Positions 1-9,087 of a stretch of 64,000 nucleotides of DNA are shown here, one piece after another (the stretch's first letter is position 1; each line of letters opens with the position of its first letter). The notes beneath the pieces were generated by a model. It made no database searches. It saw only the letters and a list, made by a program, of their open reading frames with translations, and had not been told where the DNA came from. The stretch is taken from assembly GCA_942491665.1 (NCBI GenBank), contig CALOBR010000021.1, positions 62,001 to 126,000 on the forward strand. Direction: 5' to 3'. A program made the translations under genes and the position numbers. This DNA comes from CAVQGZ01 sp942491665 (GTDB lineage: Bacteria > Actinomycetota > Actinomycetes > Jiangellales > Jiangellaceae).

Positions 1-730
1 GCAGACGGTGGCGGGCTGCTTCGCGCAGAGCCAGGTAGAGGCGGATGTCGGTGGCGTCCAGCCCGAGCCCCTCACCGAACGCGGCGACGTTGCGGGGCAG
101 CATCGCGACCTGCCCGGGCTCGGTGAGCGGGATGCCGATGTCGGTCACCCCGATCACCTCGGTGGCGAGGTGACCGAGGCCTTGACCGACCTGGGCACCC
201 CACAGCGACATGCCGACCTGGCGCATGACGCCCACGAGCGGGCCGGCCATGGCAGCGGCCTCCGCCGGGATCGCCTGCCCCATCGCCGTCACGACCTGCT
301 CGGCGACCGGCTCCACGAGCTTCTTCCAGCCGGGCAGCGTGCCCTCGATCCACTCGGCGCGGCTCCAGGCCTTCACCGAGCGGGTGGCGGCGGGAAAGTC
401 CGTCGCGCCGTCCAGCCACAGGTCGGCCAGCCGGATTGCCTCGGTGACGCCCTCGCGGTCGCTGCTGCCCACCGACGGGTCGGGCTGGCCGGCGACGGTC
501 TGACGTGCGGCCTGCTGCGCCAGGTCCCAGTTGACCGGGCCGCCCTGCCACGAGAGAAGCTGTCCGAGCTGCTGGAGCGCGGCGCCGATGTCCATGGGCT
601 GCCCACCTGGGCCGGTCAGGTTGAAGGGAAAGCCCTCCGGCATGCCTGGCATCCCCGGGATGCCGGGCTGCTTGCCGGCGCCCTCAGGCTCGTCGTCGTC
701 GGGTCGAAAGCCGAACGGCACGTCACTCAT
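1..730 (-). CDS. Zinc-dependent metalloprotease of the DUF2342 family (N-terminal part)
   Basis: Only the first 243 codons are in the window; the gene runs off the left edge. The visible protein begins MSDVPFGFRPDDDEP, has a Gly/Pro/Met-rich N-terminal stretch, and continues into helical sequence ending in LYLALREAARHRL. That is where this family normally places its His-Glu-type zinc site (REAAH..L), with Arg at the fourth position after RE here. The family, sometimes called coenzyme F420 biosynthesis-associated, is widespread in actinobacteria and of unknown substrate. It is divergent from the YlbL-type protease gene, a pairing common in actinobacteria. The ATG is chosen because the family N-terminus starts there; no better start lies upstream. 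Confidence 0.8.
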   Translation of the reverse strand, partial: MSDVPFGFRPDDDEPEGAGKQPGIPGMPGMPEGFPFNLTGPGGQPMDIGAALQQLGQLLSWQGGPVNWDLAQQAARQTVAGQPDPSVGSSDREGVTEAIRLADLWLDGATDFPAATRSVKAWSRAEWIEGTLPGWKKLVEPVAEQVVTAMGQAIPAEAAAMAGPLVGVMRQVGMSLWGAQVGQGLGHLATEVIGVTDIGIPLTEPGQVAMLPRNVAAFGEGLGLDATDIRLYLALREAARHRL

Positions 731-858
731 GTCACCACGGTAGCCAGCCTCGGCGGTTACCCGCCCGTACAAGGCCGTCGGTTCGCCACGGGCCGACACG
801 GGGCGCCCACCGGGCGCGCCGCGACGTGATGTCGGGTGGCGACGTAATCTCTCGCCTC

Positions 859-1926
859 GTGTCACGACGCAGCGCCACCATGGTCGTCTCCGTCGTGCTC
901 CTGTCCGGGCTTGTGCTGGTGGCTGCCCTGCTCCCCGTCCCGTACGTGGTGTTTCGCCCAGGACCGCTCACGGACGTTCTGGGTGAGGGTGACGAGGGGC
1001 CGATCATCACGGTTCAAGGGGCCCGCAGCTACCCCACCAGCGGTTCGCTCGACCTGACCACCGTCGGGGTCACCCCCGCCGGTGCGGACATGGACCTCGT
1101 GACGGCCATGCGGGCCTGGGTCGACCCCGACCTGGCCGTCGTCCCCCGCGAGCTGGTCTACCCGGGCAACCCCACCACCGAAGAGGCGCGTGACCGCAAC
1201 GCCGCGGTGTTCAGCTCGTCCCAAGAGCTCGCCAGCGTGGCGGCCCTGCGTCACCTCGGCTACGACGTACCGGTCGAGGCCGACCAGGTTCTCGTGCGTG
1301 AGGTGCTGGACGGGGCAGCGTCCGAAGGCGTCCTCGAGCCGGGCGACCAGGTGCTGGAGGTCGACGGGGAGCAGGTGACCACACCGACCGACGTCGTGGA
1401 CGGCATCGGGACGGTCGAGCCGGGGGAGAGCGTTGCGATGACGGTCGTTCGTGACGGGGAGACGCTCGAGGTGAGCGTCCCGACCTCGGAGTCGGAGGTG
1501 AACGCCGGCCAGCCGGCGATCGGCGTCATCGTCGGGCAGGCGTGGGATCTTCCGGTCGACATCAGCATCGACGTGCCCGGAGCGATCGGCGGCTCCAGTG
1601 CGGGACTGGTCTTCTCCCTGGGCATCGTGGACACGATGACGTCGCAGGGGCTGCTCGACGACACGGCTGTCGCCGGCACAGGGGAGATCAGCCCGGACGG
1701 CTCAGTAGGCCCGATCAGTGGCGTCCAGCAGAAGATCGCCGCGGCGCGTGACGCCGATACCGGGCTGTTCCTCGCACCGTCCGCCAACTGCGCGGCAGTC
1801 CTGGGCTCGGCACCCGGTGACATGCTCGTCGTCCCGGTCGACACCCTCGACGAGGCGGTCGACGTGGTCACCAGCGTGGTCGCGGGGGAGACCGACGGGC
1901 TGCCGACCTGCGACGAGGCGGCCTGA
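859..1926 (+). CDS. YlbL-type PDZ/Lon-like serine protease, membrane-anchored
   Basis: A 355-residue protein with one N-terminal membrane segment (about residues 9-30), a central PDZ domain (roughly 120-200) and a C-terminal Lon-type proteolytic domain. The Ser/Lys dyad is visible: Ser247 in GGSSAG and Lys292 in VQQKIAAA, 45 residues apart as in Lon proteases. The active site should face outside the membrane. The GTG at 859 is preferred because family members start just before the membrane helix (VSRRSATM). It also sits 8 bases after a TAATCT -10-like box (845-850), suggesting a leaderless transcript. An ATG at 826 would add 11 residues. No ATPase domain is present, as expected for this family. 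Confidence 0.88.
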   Translation: MSRRSATMVVSVVLLSGLVLVAALLPVPYVVFRPGPLTDVLGEGDEGPIITVQGARSYPTSGSLDLTTVGVTPAGADMDLVTAMRAWVDPDLAVVPRELVYPGNPTTEEARDRNAAVFSSSQELASVAALRHLGYDVPVEADQVLVREVLDGAASEGVLEPGDQVLEVDGEQVTTPTDVVDGIGTVEPGESVAMTVVRDGETLEVSVPTSESEVNAGQPAIGVIVGQAWDLPVDISIDVPGAIGGSSAGLVFSLGIVDTMTSQGLLDDTAVAGTGEISPDGSVGPISGVQQKIAAARDADTGLFLAPSANCAAVLGSAPGDMLVVPVDTLDEAVDVVTSVVAGETDGLPTCDEAA

Positions 1927-2031
1927 GCGACTGCAGCCGTCATCAGCCCGGTGCTCACCTGGCAAGATCACAATTCGGTCTACATGCCCCCAACTGGGGA
2001 ACTTGGCGTTTGCTGGGTAAGTTCTTGTCAT

Positions 2032-5013
2032 GTGAGTTCCCCGCCGCAGACCAGCCCGCCCGCGCCCGGGCGGTCGAGGTCCCGCGCCCTTGTGCCCACC
2101 CTGATCGTCCTGGGTGTCCTCGCCCTGTTGTTTGGCGTGTTCACGAACCTGTGGACAGAGCGTCTCTGGTTCAACTCGACCGGGTTCGGTGAGGTCTTCA
2201 CCACCCAGCTCGTGACGCAGATCGCGCTGTTCGCGGTGTTCGGCCTGCTGACCTTCCTCGCCATCGTCGGTACCGCAGTGCTGGCCTACCGTCTGCGTCC
2301 GCGCTACCGGCCGATGAGCGTCGAGCAGCAGAGCCTGGAGCGCTACCGCGAGGCCATCGAGCCGTCGCGGCGCGGGATCGTGCTGATCGGCTCGGCCATC
2401 CTGGCCGTCACGTCCGGCCTCGGCGCGGCTGCGGCCTGGCAGACGTTCCTGGTGTGGTGGAACCGCACCTCATTCGGCGAGACCGATCCGCAGTTCAACG
2501 TCGACGTCGGCTTCTACATCTTCGAGTACCCGTGGTGGCGCTTCGTCCTGTCGTTCGCGTTCGCGACAGTGATCCTCGCGCTGATCACCGCGGCCGTCGT
2601 GCACTACCTGTACGGCGGCATCCGGCTGCAGACCCCAGGGGAGAAGATCACCGGCGCTGCGATCGCCCACCTGTCGGCCCTGGCCGCAGTTCTCATGCTG
2701 CTCAAGGCGGCGGCGTACTGGCTCGACCGCTACGGCTTGGTGCTTGAAGACAACGCCCTGTTCACCGGTGCCGGCTACACGTCCGTCAACGCGATCCTGC
2801 CGGCGAAGACCATCCTGACCTTCATCGCACTGGTCTGCGCCGCCCTTTTCATGGTCGCCGTCTTCCGCCGCACCTGGACACTCGCCGGGCTCGGCCTGGG
2901 CCTGCTGCTGCTCTCGTCCGTGCTGCTGTCGGCTGCCTGGCCCGCCCTCGTCCAGCAGTTTCAGGTGCGCCCGAGCGAGGCCGACCGCGAGAGCGAGTTC
3001 ATCGAGCGCAACATCGCCGCAACCCGTGACGCGTACCTGATCGGACGTGACCGGGTAGACATCCAGGAGTACAACGCTGTCACCACCGCGACTGCGGGAC
3101 AGCTGCGCGACGACGCTGACACGATCCCGAACATCCGTCTGCTCGACCCGTCCGTCGTCCCGCCCACGTTCCAGCAGCTTCAGCAGGTGCGTGGCTTCTA
3201 CTCGTTCTCCGACCCGCTCGACGTTGTGCGCTACGAGGTGGACGGGGAGACCCGAGACATGGTGGTGGCCGTCCGGGAGATCGATCAGGCCGGCATCCCG
3301 ACCGCCCAGCAGAACTGGATCAACGAGGCGACGGTCTACACGCACGGCTTCGGCTACGTCGCGGCGTTCAGCAACCAGCGCAACGCTGACGGAAGCCCTG
3401 TCTGGGCTGAAGAAGACATTCCACCGGTCGGGGTTCTGGGTGAGTACGAGCCGCGCATCTACTTCGGCGAGAACTCTCCGGAGTACTCGATCGTCGGCGC
3501 GCCCGAGGGGCAGGACCCGGTCGAGTTCGACATCCCGACCGACGCCGCTGAAGGCGGCGGCCAGCGCAACACGTACAGCGGCGACGGCGGTGTGCCCGTC
3601 GGATCGCTGTTCGAGAAGGCGCTGTTCGCCGTGAAGTTCCAGGAGGGCAACATCCTGCTCTCCAACCGGGTGAACGCCGACTCGAGGATTCTGTGGGACC
3701 GCGACCCTCGCGAGCGCGTCGAGAAGGTTGCGCCCTGGCTCATCGCCGACGGTGACCCCTACCCGGTGATCGTCGACGGCCGCATCAAGTGGGTCATCGA
3801 CGGCTACACGTCCGCGGCCAGCTACCCCTACTCCCAGCGCATCGGCCTCGAGGTGGCTACGAACGACTCGCGCACCCAGCGTGAGGGAGTGGCAAACCAG
3901 CCGCAGGCGGCGATCAACTACATCCGCAACTCGGTCAAGGCGACCGTGGACGCCTACGACGGCACCGTCACGCTCTACGAGTGGGACGACAGCGACCCGA
4001 TCCTGCAGTCGTGGAGGGGCGTCTTCCCCGACGCGGTCGTGGACCGCGCGGAGATCCCCGACGACCTGCTGGTGCACCTGCGCTACCCCGAGGACCTGTT
4101 CAAGGTGCAGCGCGGTCTGCTGGCTCGCTACCACGTCTCCGACGCCAACACGTTCTACGGTGGCCAGGACTTCTGGGAGATCCCGCCGGACCCTGCGGCC
4201 GACACCGCCGTGGCGGTACCGCCGTACTACCTCACGCTGCAGATGCCGGGCCAGGAGGAGGCCAACTTCTCGCTGACCACCACGTTCACGCCACGAAACC
4301 GGCAGAACCTGGCGGCGTTCATGGCGGTGAACGCTGACGCGGCGAGTGGCGACTACGGGACCATCAGAGTGCTGCGACTACCCGGCTCGACGCAGGTGGA
4401 CGGACCGTCCCAGGTGGCCAACGCGTTCGAGACCGACCAGGCCATCGCGCAGGCGACACTGCCGTTGCGCCAGTCGGGGGCAGAGACCCGCGAGGGCAAC
4501 CTGCTCACGCTGCCGGTCGGCGGTGGGTTGGCATACGTCCAGCCCGTCTTCGTCGAGCGTCGAGCCGGCGACGCGTCCTTCCCGCTGCTGCGCCTGGTGT
4601 TCGCCTCGTTCGGTGGCACGGTGGGCGTCGGCGACACGCTGCAAGAAGCGTTGGACGACGTGTTCCAGGGCGATGCGGGTACCGACACAGGTGAGAACGT
4701 GCCCGGTGACGGCGGCGAGCCTGACCCCGAAGGCGGTGGCGACACCGGCACGACCGAGGAACAGCTCGACCGGGCCCTCATCGACGCCCAGCGCGCCTAC
4801 GAGGACGCTCAGGCTGCCCTGCGTGAAGGTGACTTCACCGCTTACGGCGAGGCCATCGACCAGTTGGGCGAAGCCATCGAGCGCGCGGCAGCGCTGTCGG
4901 GGACGGAAATCGAGCCGCCTGTGGTGGAGCCCGTGCCCGAGAATGAGGGTGAGCTGGAGGCACCCGCTCCCGAGGATGGGGCCACGGCAGAGACCGTCGT
5001 GTTTCGTCGCTAG
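2032..5013 (+). CDS. UPF0182 family integral membrane protein
   Basis: About 993 residues. The N-terminal 330 residues carry roughly seven hydrophobic segments. They are followed by a long soluble region with the conserved UPF0182 body (around LWTERLWF, then RNIAATRDAY and the GGGLAYVQP area), and an acidic Gly/Asp/Glu-rich tail. UPF0182 proteins are near-universal in actinobacteria, usually lie next to YlbL as here, and have no established function. The GTG at 2032 (VSSPPQTSPPAPG) matches the usual short basic N-terminus. In-frame ATGs at 1951 and 1984 would add an unusual Cys-containing extension. No strong ribosome-binding site separates these choices. Confidence 0.88.
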   Translation: MSSPPQTSPPAPGRSRSRALVPTLIVLGVLALLFGVFTNLWTERLWFNSTGFGEVFTTQLVTQIALFAVFGLLTFLAIVGTAVLAYRLRPRYRPMSVEQQSLERYREAIEPSRRGIVLIGSAILAVTSGLGAAAAWQTFLVWWNRTSFGETDPQFNVDVGFYIFEYPWWRFVLSFAFATVILALITAAVVHYLYGGIRLQTPGEKITGAAIAHLSALAAVLMLLKAAAYWLDRYGLVLEDNALFTGAGYTSVNAILPAKTILTFIALVCAALFMVAVFRRTWTLAGLGLGLLLLSSVLLSAAWPALVQQFQVRPSEADRESEFIERNIAATRDAYLIGRDRVDIQEYNAVTTATAGQLRDDADTIPNIRLLDPSVVPPTFQQLQQVRGFYSFSDPLDVVRYEVDGETRDMVVAVREIDQAGIPTAQQNWINEATVYTHGFGYVAAFSNQRNADGSPVWAEEDIPPVGVLGEYEPRIYFGENSPEYSIVGAPEGQDPVEFDIPTDAAEGGGQRNTYSGDGGVPVGSLFEKALFAVKFQEGNILLSNRVNADSRILWDRDPRERVEKVAPWLIADGDPYPVIVDGRIKWVIDGYTSAASYPYSQRIGLEVATNDSRTQREGVANQPQAAINYIRNSVKATVDAYDGTVTLYEWDDSDPILQSWRGVFPDAVVDRAEIPDDLLVHLRYPEDLFKVQRGLLARYHVSDANTFYGGQDFWEIPPDPAADTAVAVPPYYLTLQMPGQEEANFSLTTTFTPRNRQNLAAFMAVNADAASGDYGTIRVLRLPGSTQVDGPSQVANAFETDQAIAQATLPLRQSGAETREGNLLTLPVGGGLAYVQPVFVERRAGDASFPLLRLVFASFGGTVGVGDTLQEALDDVFQGDAGTDTGENVPGDGGEPDPEGGGDTGTTEEQLDRALIDAQRAYEDAQAALREGDFTAYGEAIDQLGEAIERAAALSGTEIEPPVVEPVPENEGELEAPAPEDGATAETVVFRR

Positions 5014-5025
5014 CGGGGTCGTTCT

Positions 5026-5095
5026 CAAGCGGCGTGCGATTTGGAGGGTCCTGAGCGGTCGCGTAGACTCTTACCCATCAAGCGCACGCCGCTTG
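5026..5095. repeat. 13-bp perfect inverted repeat enclosing the tRNA promoter
   Basis: CAAGCGGCGTGCG at 5026-5038 is exactly matched by its reverse complement at 5083-5095, separated by 44 bases. The second arm ends 3 bases before the tRNA. As RNA it could be the terminator stem of the upstream membrane-protein gene, but there is no T-run. As DNA it brackets a promoter-like pair of hexamers. Confidence 0.7.
5041..5069 (+). promoter_or_regulatory. Probable promoter of the initiator tRNA
   Basis: TTGGAG (5041-5046) and TAGACT (5064-5069) are spaced by 17 bases. They match the housekeeping -35/-10 pattern, including the T, A and final T of the -10 box. Transcription would begin near 5077, about 20 bases upstream of the mature tRNA 5' end. 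Inferred from sequence only. Confidence 0.55.
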
Positions 5096-5098
5096 CGC

Positions 5099-5175
5099 CG
5101 CGGGGTGGAGCAGTTCGGTAGCTCGCTGGGCTCATAACCCAGAGGTCGCAGGTTCAAATCCTGCCCCCGCTACCA
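5099..5175 (+). tRNA. Initiator tRNA-fMet (CAT anticodon)
   Basis: A complete 77-base cloverleaf with the CCA end encoded. The acceptor strands CGCGGGG and CCCCGCT leave position 1 (C) unpaired with position 72 (T). That mismatch is the hallmark of initiator tRNAs. The anticodon loop is CTCATAA, flanked by the three consecutive G-C pairs (GGG/CCC) that the initiation machinery recognises. The T arm is GCAGG-TTCAAAT-CCTGC. No other tRNA was seen in the window. It marks the boundary between the conserved block and a variable, relic-rich region. Confidence 0.97.
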
Positions 5176-5209
5176 GAGAAAGTGCAGGTCAAGGGCCTGG
5201 TCACGGAAA

Positions 5210-5465
5210 CGCGCCGGCCCTTGCCCCCCCGCGCGGGCCCACACGGCTGGGCCCGGGCCCCCACCCGAGTGCGGGAGACCGCGCCCTCGGGCGGGCGCGC
5301 GGTGGGAACGCGACGCCACGCCGCGCGCGCCCCCCCCGGCGGGGGCCCGCGCCCCGCCCCCGCAGGGCCCCGCCGCCGCCCCCCACCACGCCCCCCAGCG
5401 CCGCCGCGGCGGGCGGGGAGCGCCCCCGGAGCGGGGGCAGGGGACCAGGGGGGCGGGGGTTGGCA
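5210..5465. other. Extremely GC-rich, homopolymer-rich non-coding tract
   Basis: About 250 bases at roughly 90% GC with runs such as CCCCCCC, CCCCCCCC and GGGGGG, well above the surrounding composition. All reading frames give Pro/Arg/Gly/Ala low-complexity sequence with no recognisable domain. Strong local secondary structure is certain. It may hold the end of the tRNA transcript, or be a poorly resolved stretch of the assembly. Confidence 0.6.
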
Positions 5466-5702
5466 ACGGGCCTCCACCATCCCCACCAGGCTCTCCGCCG
5501 TCAGCGTCGGTTCGCCCAGGGCTGAGGGACCGTGCCCAGCACTGATCGTGCCGTCACGCCAACCCGACCAAGCCCAGGAGGTCCGGACCACCGCAGCTCT
5601 CGGGTCGGAGAGCCGTTCGACCCTGGTGGAAACCGGTTGACAGCGGTCAGGTGGCCACGGAGCGGGACGCAGGCGACCGCCCAGGATTGGGGTGATGGGA
5701 CA

Positions 5703-6626
5703 GTGTCGCTGGCGGTGGACGCTACCGGCTTGGCGCGGTCGTACGAGGGCACAGTGGCAGTTGACGGGGTGAGCCTGGCAATCGAGCCTGGAGAGTTGTT
5801 CGCTCTGCTGGGGCCGAACGGGTCGGGCAAGACCACGACGATCGGGATGCTGTGTTGTCTGCTGCGCCCGGATGAGGGGTCGGCGCAGATCCTGGGCAGG
5901 GACGTGACCGGTGACCCCATGGGCGTGAAGTCGGTCATCTCGGTGGTCCCGCAGGACACCGCGGTTGCCGAGCACCTGAACGGGTGGGAGAACCTGCGCT
6001 TGATGGCCGGCCTGCACGGAATCCCGGCCGAGCGGGCGAGGGTCCGGTCGGGCGAACTGCTGGAGGTTCTGGGGCTGCGTGCCAAGGCTGACAAGCAGGC
6101 GCGAACATACTCCGGTGGCCTCAAGCGCCGGTTGAGCATCGCGATGGGCTTGGTGTCCGACCCGCAGGTGCTGTTCCTGGACGAGCCGACGCTAGGGCTG
6201 GACCCGCAGGCCCGACGGGGGATGTGGGAGCACATCGCCAGCCTGAAGGGCGAGGTGACGATCCTGCTGACGACGCACTACCTGGAGGAGGCGGACGCGC
6301 TCGCCGACCGGGTCGCGATCATCGACGCTGGCAGGATCGTGGCTCAGGGCAGCCCGGACGAGCTCAAGGCCGGGGTGTCAGCCGGGCTGGTCACCCTGGT
6401 CGTGGCTGACGACGTGGGTGAGGCGGCGCTGCAGGCCCTGCGAGCGGTCTACCCGCAGTCGGTGGCCGTCGAGGCGGGCGTGGAGATCACCGGCGACGAC
6501 GTGGACCTGCTCCAGGTGCAGCAGGTGCTGCGCCCCCACGACGTCACGATCGAGTCGATCGGGCGCAAGCAGACCAGCCTGGACGACGTGTTCCTGACCC
6601 TGACCGGGAAGCAGTGGCGGGAATGA
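5703..6626 (+). CDS. ABC transporter ATP-binding protein (ABC-2 exporter type)
   Basis: A 307-residue ATPase with Walker A GPNGSGKTT (about residues 36-44), signature YSGGLKRR, Walker B VLFLDEPTLGLD and the switch histidine in LLTTHYLEEADALADR. The C-terminal extension (VDLLQVQQVL, then TSLDDVFLTLTG) is typical of drug and lantibiotic exporter ATPases of the DrrA/NatA group. The stop overlaps the start of the permease gene by four bases (ATGA), so the two are translationally coupled and should form one exporter. The GTG at 5703 is chosen because the family core begins at VSLAVDATGL. An in-frame ATG at 5532 would add a Pro/Arg-rich stretch lying in atypical DNA. The substrate cannot be inferred. 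Confidence 0.85.
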   Translation: MSLAVDATGLARSYEGTVAVDGVSLAIEPGELFALLGPNGSGKTTTIGMLCCLLRPDEGSAQILGRDVTGDPMGVKSVISVVPQDTAVAEHLNGWENLRLMAGLHGIPAERARVRSGELLEVLGLRAKADKQARTYSGGLKRRLSIAMGLVSDPQVLFLDEPTLGLDPQARRGMWEHIASLKGEVTILLTTHYLEEADALADRVAIIDAGRIVAQGSPDELKAGVSAGLVTLVVADDVGEAALQALRAVYPQSVAVEAGVEITGDDVDLLQVQQVLRPHDVTIESIGRKQTSLDDVFLTLTGKQWRE

Positions 6627-7360
6627 GCAGCACCCCGCTGGCCAGCCGCAACCTCAAAGCGGTGCTGCGCGACCCGCTGTCCCTGGGCCTGGCGGTGGCG
6701 CTGCCGGTGGGGATGTTGCTGATCCTGCTCGCGGTCGGACGCGCTGTCGGCGAGGCCGACGCCGAGTGGCTGGCAGCCACCCAGCTCACCCCCGGCATCG
6801 TGCTGTTCGGGTTCGTGATGCTGATGTTCTCCTCGGCGATGGGACTGTCCCGCGACCGCGACTCCGCACTGCTGGCCCGGCTGTTCACCACCCCGGTCTC
6901 CGCCAGTGGCTTCATCGCCGGCTACTCCCTGCCCTACCTGCCCGTCGCCGCTGCGCAGGCCGTCGCCCTCTACGTAATCGGCGCCTTCTACGGGCTCCGG
7001 ATCACCGGCAACGCCACCTTGGTCGCCCTCGTCCTCGGGCTCATGGCCATCTTCTACATCGCCCTCGGCATGGTGTTCGGCACCACGCTGACGATCAACC
7101 AGGTCTCGGCCGCCTACGCCGCGGTCCTGCTGCTAACCATCTTCGGCGGAGCCTGGGTCGACCTCACCACACTCGGTGGCGCCTTCGAAGCCGTCGCCAA
7201 CCTGCTCCCGTTCTCCCATGCCCTCGACGCCGCGCGAGCGGTGATGGCCGACGGAGCGAGCCTCGCCGACGTCGCCGCCGACCTGATATGGGTACTCGGC
7301 TACACCGGAGCCACCGTGGCCCTCGCCATCGTCCTCTTCCACCGCCAAATGACCCGGTGA
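6623..7360 (+). CDS. ABC-2 type transporter permease
   Basis: A 245-residue membrane protein with about six hydrophobic segments, starting MSSTPLASRNLKAVLRDPLS, the usual cytosolic lead of ABC-2 permeases. The central loop with SAMGLSRDRDSALLARLFTTPVS matches the elbow-helix and small-loop region of this family. Its ATG overlaps the TGA of the ATPase gene (ATGA), indicating a two-gene operon and an exporter made of two ATPase and two permease subunits. It could export a drug, lipid or peptide; nothing in the neighbourhood identifies the cargo. Confidence 0.85.
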   Translation: MSSTPLASRNLKAVLRDPLSLGLAVALPVGMLLILLAVGRAVGEADAEWLAATQLTPGIVLFGFVMLMFSSAMGLSRDRDSALLARLFTTPVSASGFIAGYSLPYLPVAAAQAVALYVIGAFYGLRITGNATLVALVLGLMAIFYIALGMVFGTTLTINQVSAAYAAVLLLTIFGGAWVDLTTLGGAFEAVANLLPFSHALDAARAVMADGASLADVAADLIWVLGYTGATVALAIVLFHRQMTR

Positions 7361-8056
7361 CCCCCGCGGCATCGTCCGTCAGCGGCTGCGAGCGGTCAAC
7401 GCACTGGATGCGGCGATATGCGCGCATGCACTCCGCGGCGGTTGGCCTGGCCACCATCTTCGCCGGCTGGATCGCTGAGCCCGAGGCTGCATCGGGGCCT
7501 CACCCACGGAGCGCAAGTGCCACGTACGGATGACCGTTCGCCGTCGCACCGTCCTGTGAACCCTGCCCACCGTTGACAACCCGGCGGCAGGCGGCTCACC
7601 CTCCGAATCGCTGCTGCCTTCGGCTGCGGGGGAAGGGCCGGCTTGGGCAGTTGGCCTGTCGGCAAGGAAGCTGTCAGGCGAGCCAAATCCCGGCAAGGCC
7701 CCCGACCCTGTCAAGGGACATCGGTTTCTGCCCCGAGACCAGGCGCACGGCGCAGCCGAAGACAGTGGCTGACCGCATGCCTCCCGTCCGACCCACGAGT
7801 CGAGTTGCCTCACAGTCGGCGGAAGCGACGCAGGTAGTGGTGCGTCCCCAGGCGGGCGGTAGGACGCTGTGGTCGCGCTGGGGCGGACGCGGTTCCGGGG
7901 TTCGCGGCTCCTTCTCGGATCGCGGGAGACGAGCCCGGAACGGTGGAGAGCAGACTGACGATTCCGGAGCACGGCGGAGTCGCCCCTGCAGCAGGACCTG
8001 GACGAAGGGGCCTTGCCTGAGGGCCTTCGCCACCCCGACGGGGGCTGGGCTGGCGG
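7361..8056. other. About 700 bases without a recognisable gene
   Basis: All six frames were read. Open stretches exist on both strands but give Arg/Ser/Pro-rich translations without motifs, typical of high-GC shadow frames. No hairpin followed by T-rich sequence, no tRNA and no insertion-sequence ends were seen. It separates two genes that end toward each other (permease, CPBP protease), so it must hold both 3' ends and their termination signals. Confidence 0.5.
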
Positions 8057-8902
8057 TCAGGGTTGTTGCTGGGTGCTGGGCCGGGGTACGGGTTGAACAC
8101 GGTTGAGGGTCTGCCATCCCCACACGGCGCCGATGATGGCGACGGCGGCCAGCAGGAGCGCGAAGTTCGTCCACCGGCCGAGGCTCGTCGCGAAGAACTC
8201 TGGCAGGAGCGCCGCGGATGCGTTGCCAACGGTGTGGAAGACGATCGCGATCAGCAGGCTTCCCGAGGTGTTGTTGTACAGCCAGGTGTAGAGCACCGCG
8301 AGCAGCACCTGTTGCAGGAGGAACTGCCACACCGGGATGGCCTGTTGCACGGTGCCGTCGATGAGGAACAGCGGCAGGTGCCACGTGCCCCAGATCAGGC
8401 CGAGGGCGAGGCTGGCGGTCAGGGCGTTGCGCCCGTTCTGCAGCCGGTCCAGGGCGTAGCCGCGCCAGCCAAACTCCTCCAGCCCACCACCGACGAACAG
8501 GATGACGACGATCGTGACGAGAACGGTCCCGATGGATGGGACCACCCAGTCTGGGAAGCCATCACCGGCCAGGACGACGACCGCGACCGCGACCGCGCCG
8601 ACGGTGGGCAGGAGCAGCAGCGTCGGGATCCACCATCGCTTGTCGAAGTCGGTGGCGAACGCTCGACGAAGCAGCCGTGCCATGCCTGCGCGTCCCGACT
8701 GCAGGCCGACGAGGACGAACGCGGCCACCGTCGGGCCCAGGACGGCGAACAGTCCGAGCAGGCCGACGATCTCCGGCAGGTCGGCCACTCCGGTCGAGCG
8801 CAGCACGCTGGGCAGCCACAGCAGCCAGGAGATGCCGAAGGTCAGGGCGACGAACAAGCCAAGCTGCCGCCGATCCGACGGTGAGGTGCCCATCTGACTC
8901 AC
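8057..8902 (-). CDS. CPBP family intramembrane glutamic protease
   Basis: A 281-residue protein with about seven to eight membrane segments and the family's motifs: EEFGWRGYALDRLQ (EExxxR, catalytic Glu pair), WGTWHLPLF (second motif with its essential His) and HTVGNASAALLP near the C-terminus. CPBP proteins include CAAX-type prenyl proteases and bacteriocin-immunity proteins. In actinobacteria most are uncharacterised. The first ATG (8902) and a second (8893) are both plausible. No partner gene is adjacent; the C-terminus ends in a Pro/Gln-rich tail. Confidence 0.85.
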   Translation of the reverse strand: MSQMGTSPSDRRQLGLFVALTFGISWLLWLPSVLRSTGVADLPEIVGLLGLFAVLGPTVAAFVLVGLQSGRAGMARLLRRAFATDFDKRWWIPTLLLLPTVGAVAVAVVVLAGDGFPDWVVPSIGTVLVTIVVILFVGGGLEEFGWRGYALDRLQNGRNALTASLALGLIWGTWHLPLFLIDGTVQQAIPVWQFLLQQVLLAVLYTWLYNNTSGSLLIAIVFHTVGNASAALLPEFFATSLGRWTNFALLLAAVAIIGAVWGWQTLNRVQPVPRPSTQQQP

Positions 8903-8928
8903 AGTCAGCCTGCCGCATCCCGGGGACC

Positions 8929-9087
8929 CTAGCGCGTGGCGCCGGTCGCAGGCTGCGGGAGCCGGGTCAGCCAGTGGAGCAGCGGCTTGTCGACGCTGGG
9001 GTCGATCGGGAGGGCCGCCGTCCTCTGGTGCCGCCGCACATCGGATGCGGGCGTGTCCTGGTGGCCCACGATGCGCTCGACGTCGTG
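8929..9087 (-). pseudogene. C-terminal relic of an alpha/beta hydrolase, paralogous to the gene at 24647-25597
   Basis: The minus strand encodes DVERIVGHQ, then SDVRRHQRTAALPIDPSV and LLHWL. This aligns position by position with DVDHILRYE, SDVRRYKKQVTQPIDPRV and LLLDWL at the end of the intact hydrolase further along the window. Only the last ~50 residues survive; the nucleophile and acid regions are absent, and the residue matching the catalytic His is Arg. The natural stop follows TRLPQPATGATR. I infer a duplicated or transferred hydrolase reduced to a 3' stub. Confidence 0.65.

Noticed and set aside
2470..4134. 554-codon minus-strand open frame inside the UPF0182 gene
   Set aside because: Antisense shadow typical of high-GC genes; His/Val/Arg/Asp-rich with no domain, while the plus strand is a conserved family.
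5637..5654. TTGACA followed by a TGAC/GTCA repeat upstream of the ABC transporter
   Set aside because: No -10 hexamer at suitable spacing; the short inverted repeat is likely chance.
7379..7972. Minus-strand frame in the permease-CPBP gap
   Set aside because: No motif, Arg/Ser/Pro-rich, no ribosome-binding site, and overlapping alternatives of equal quality on both strands.
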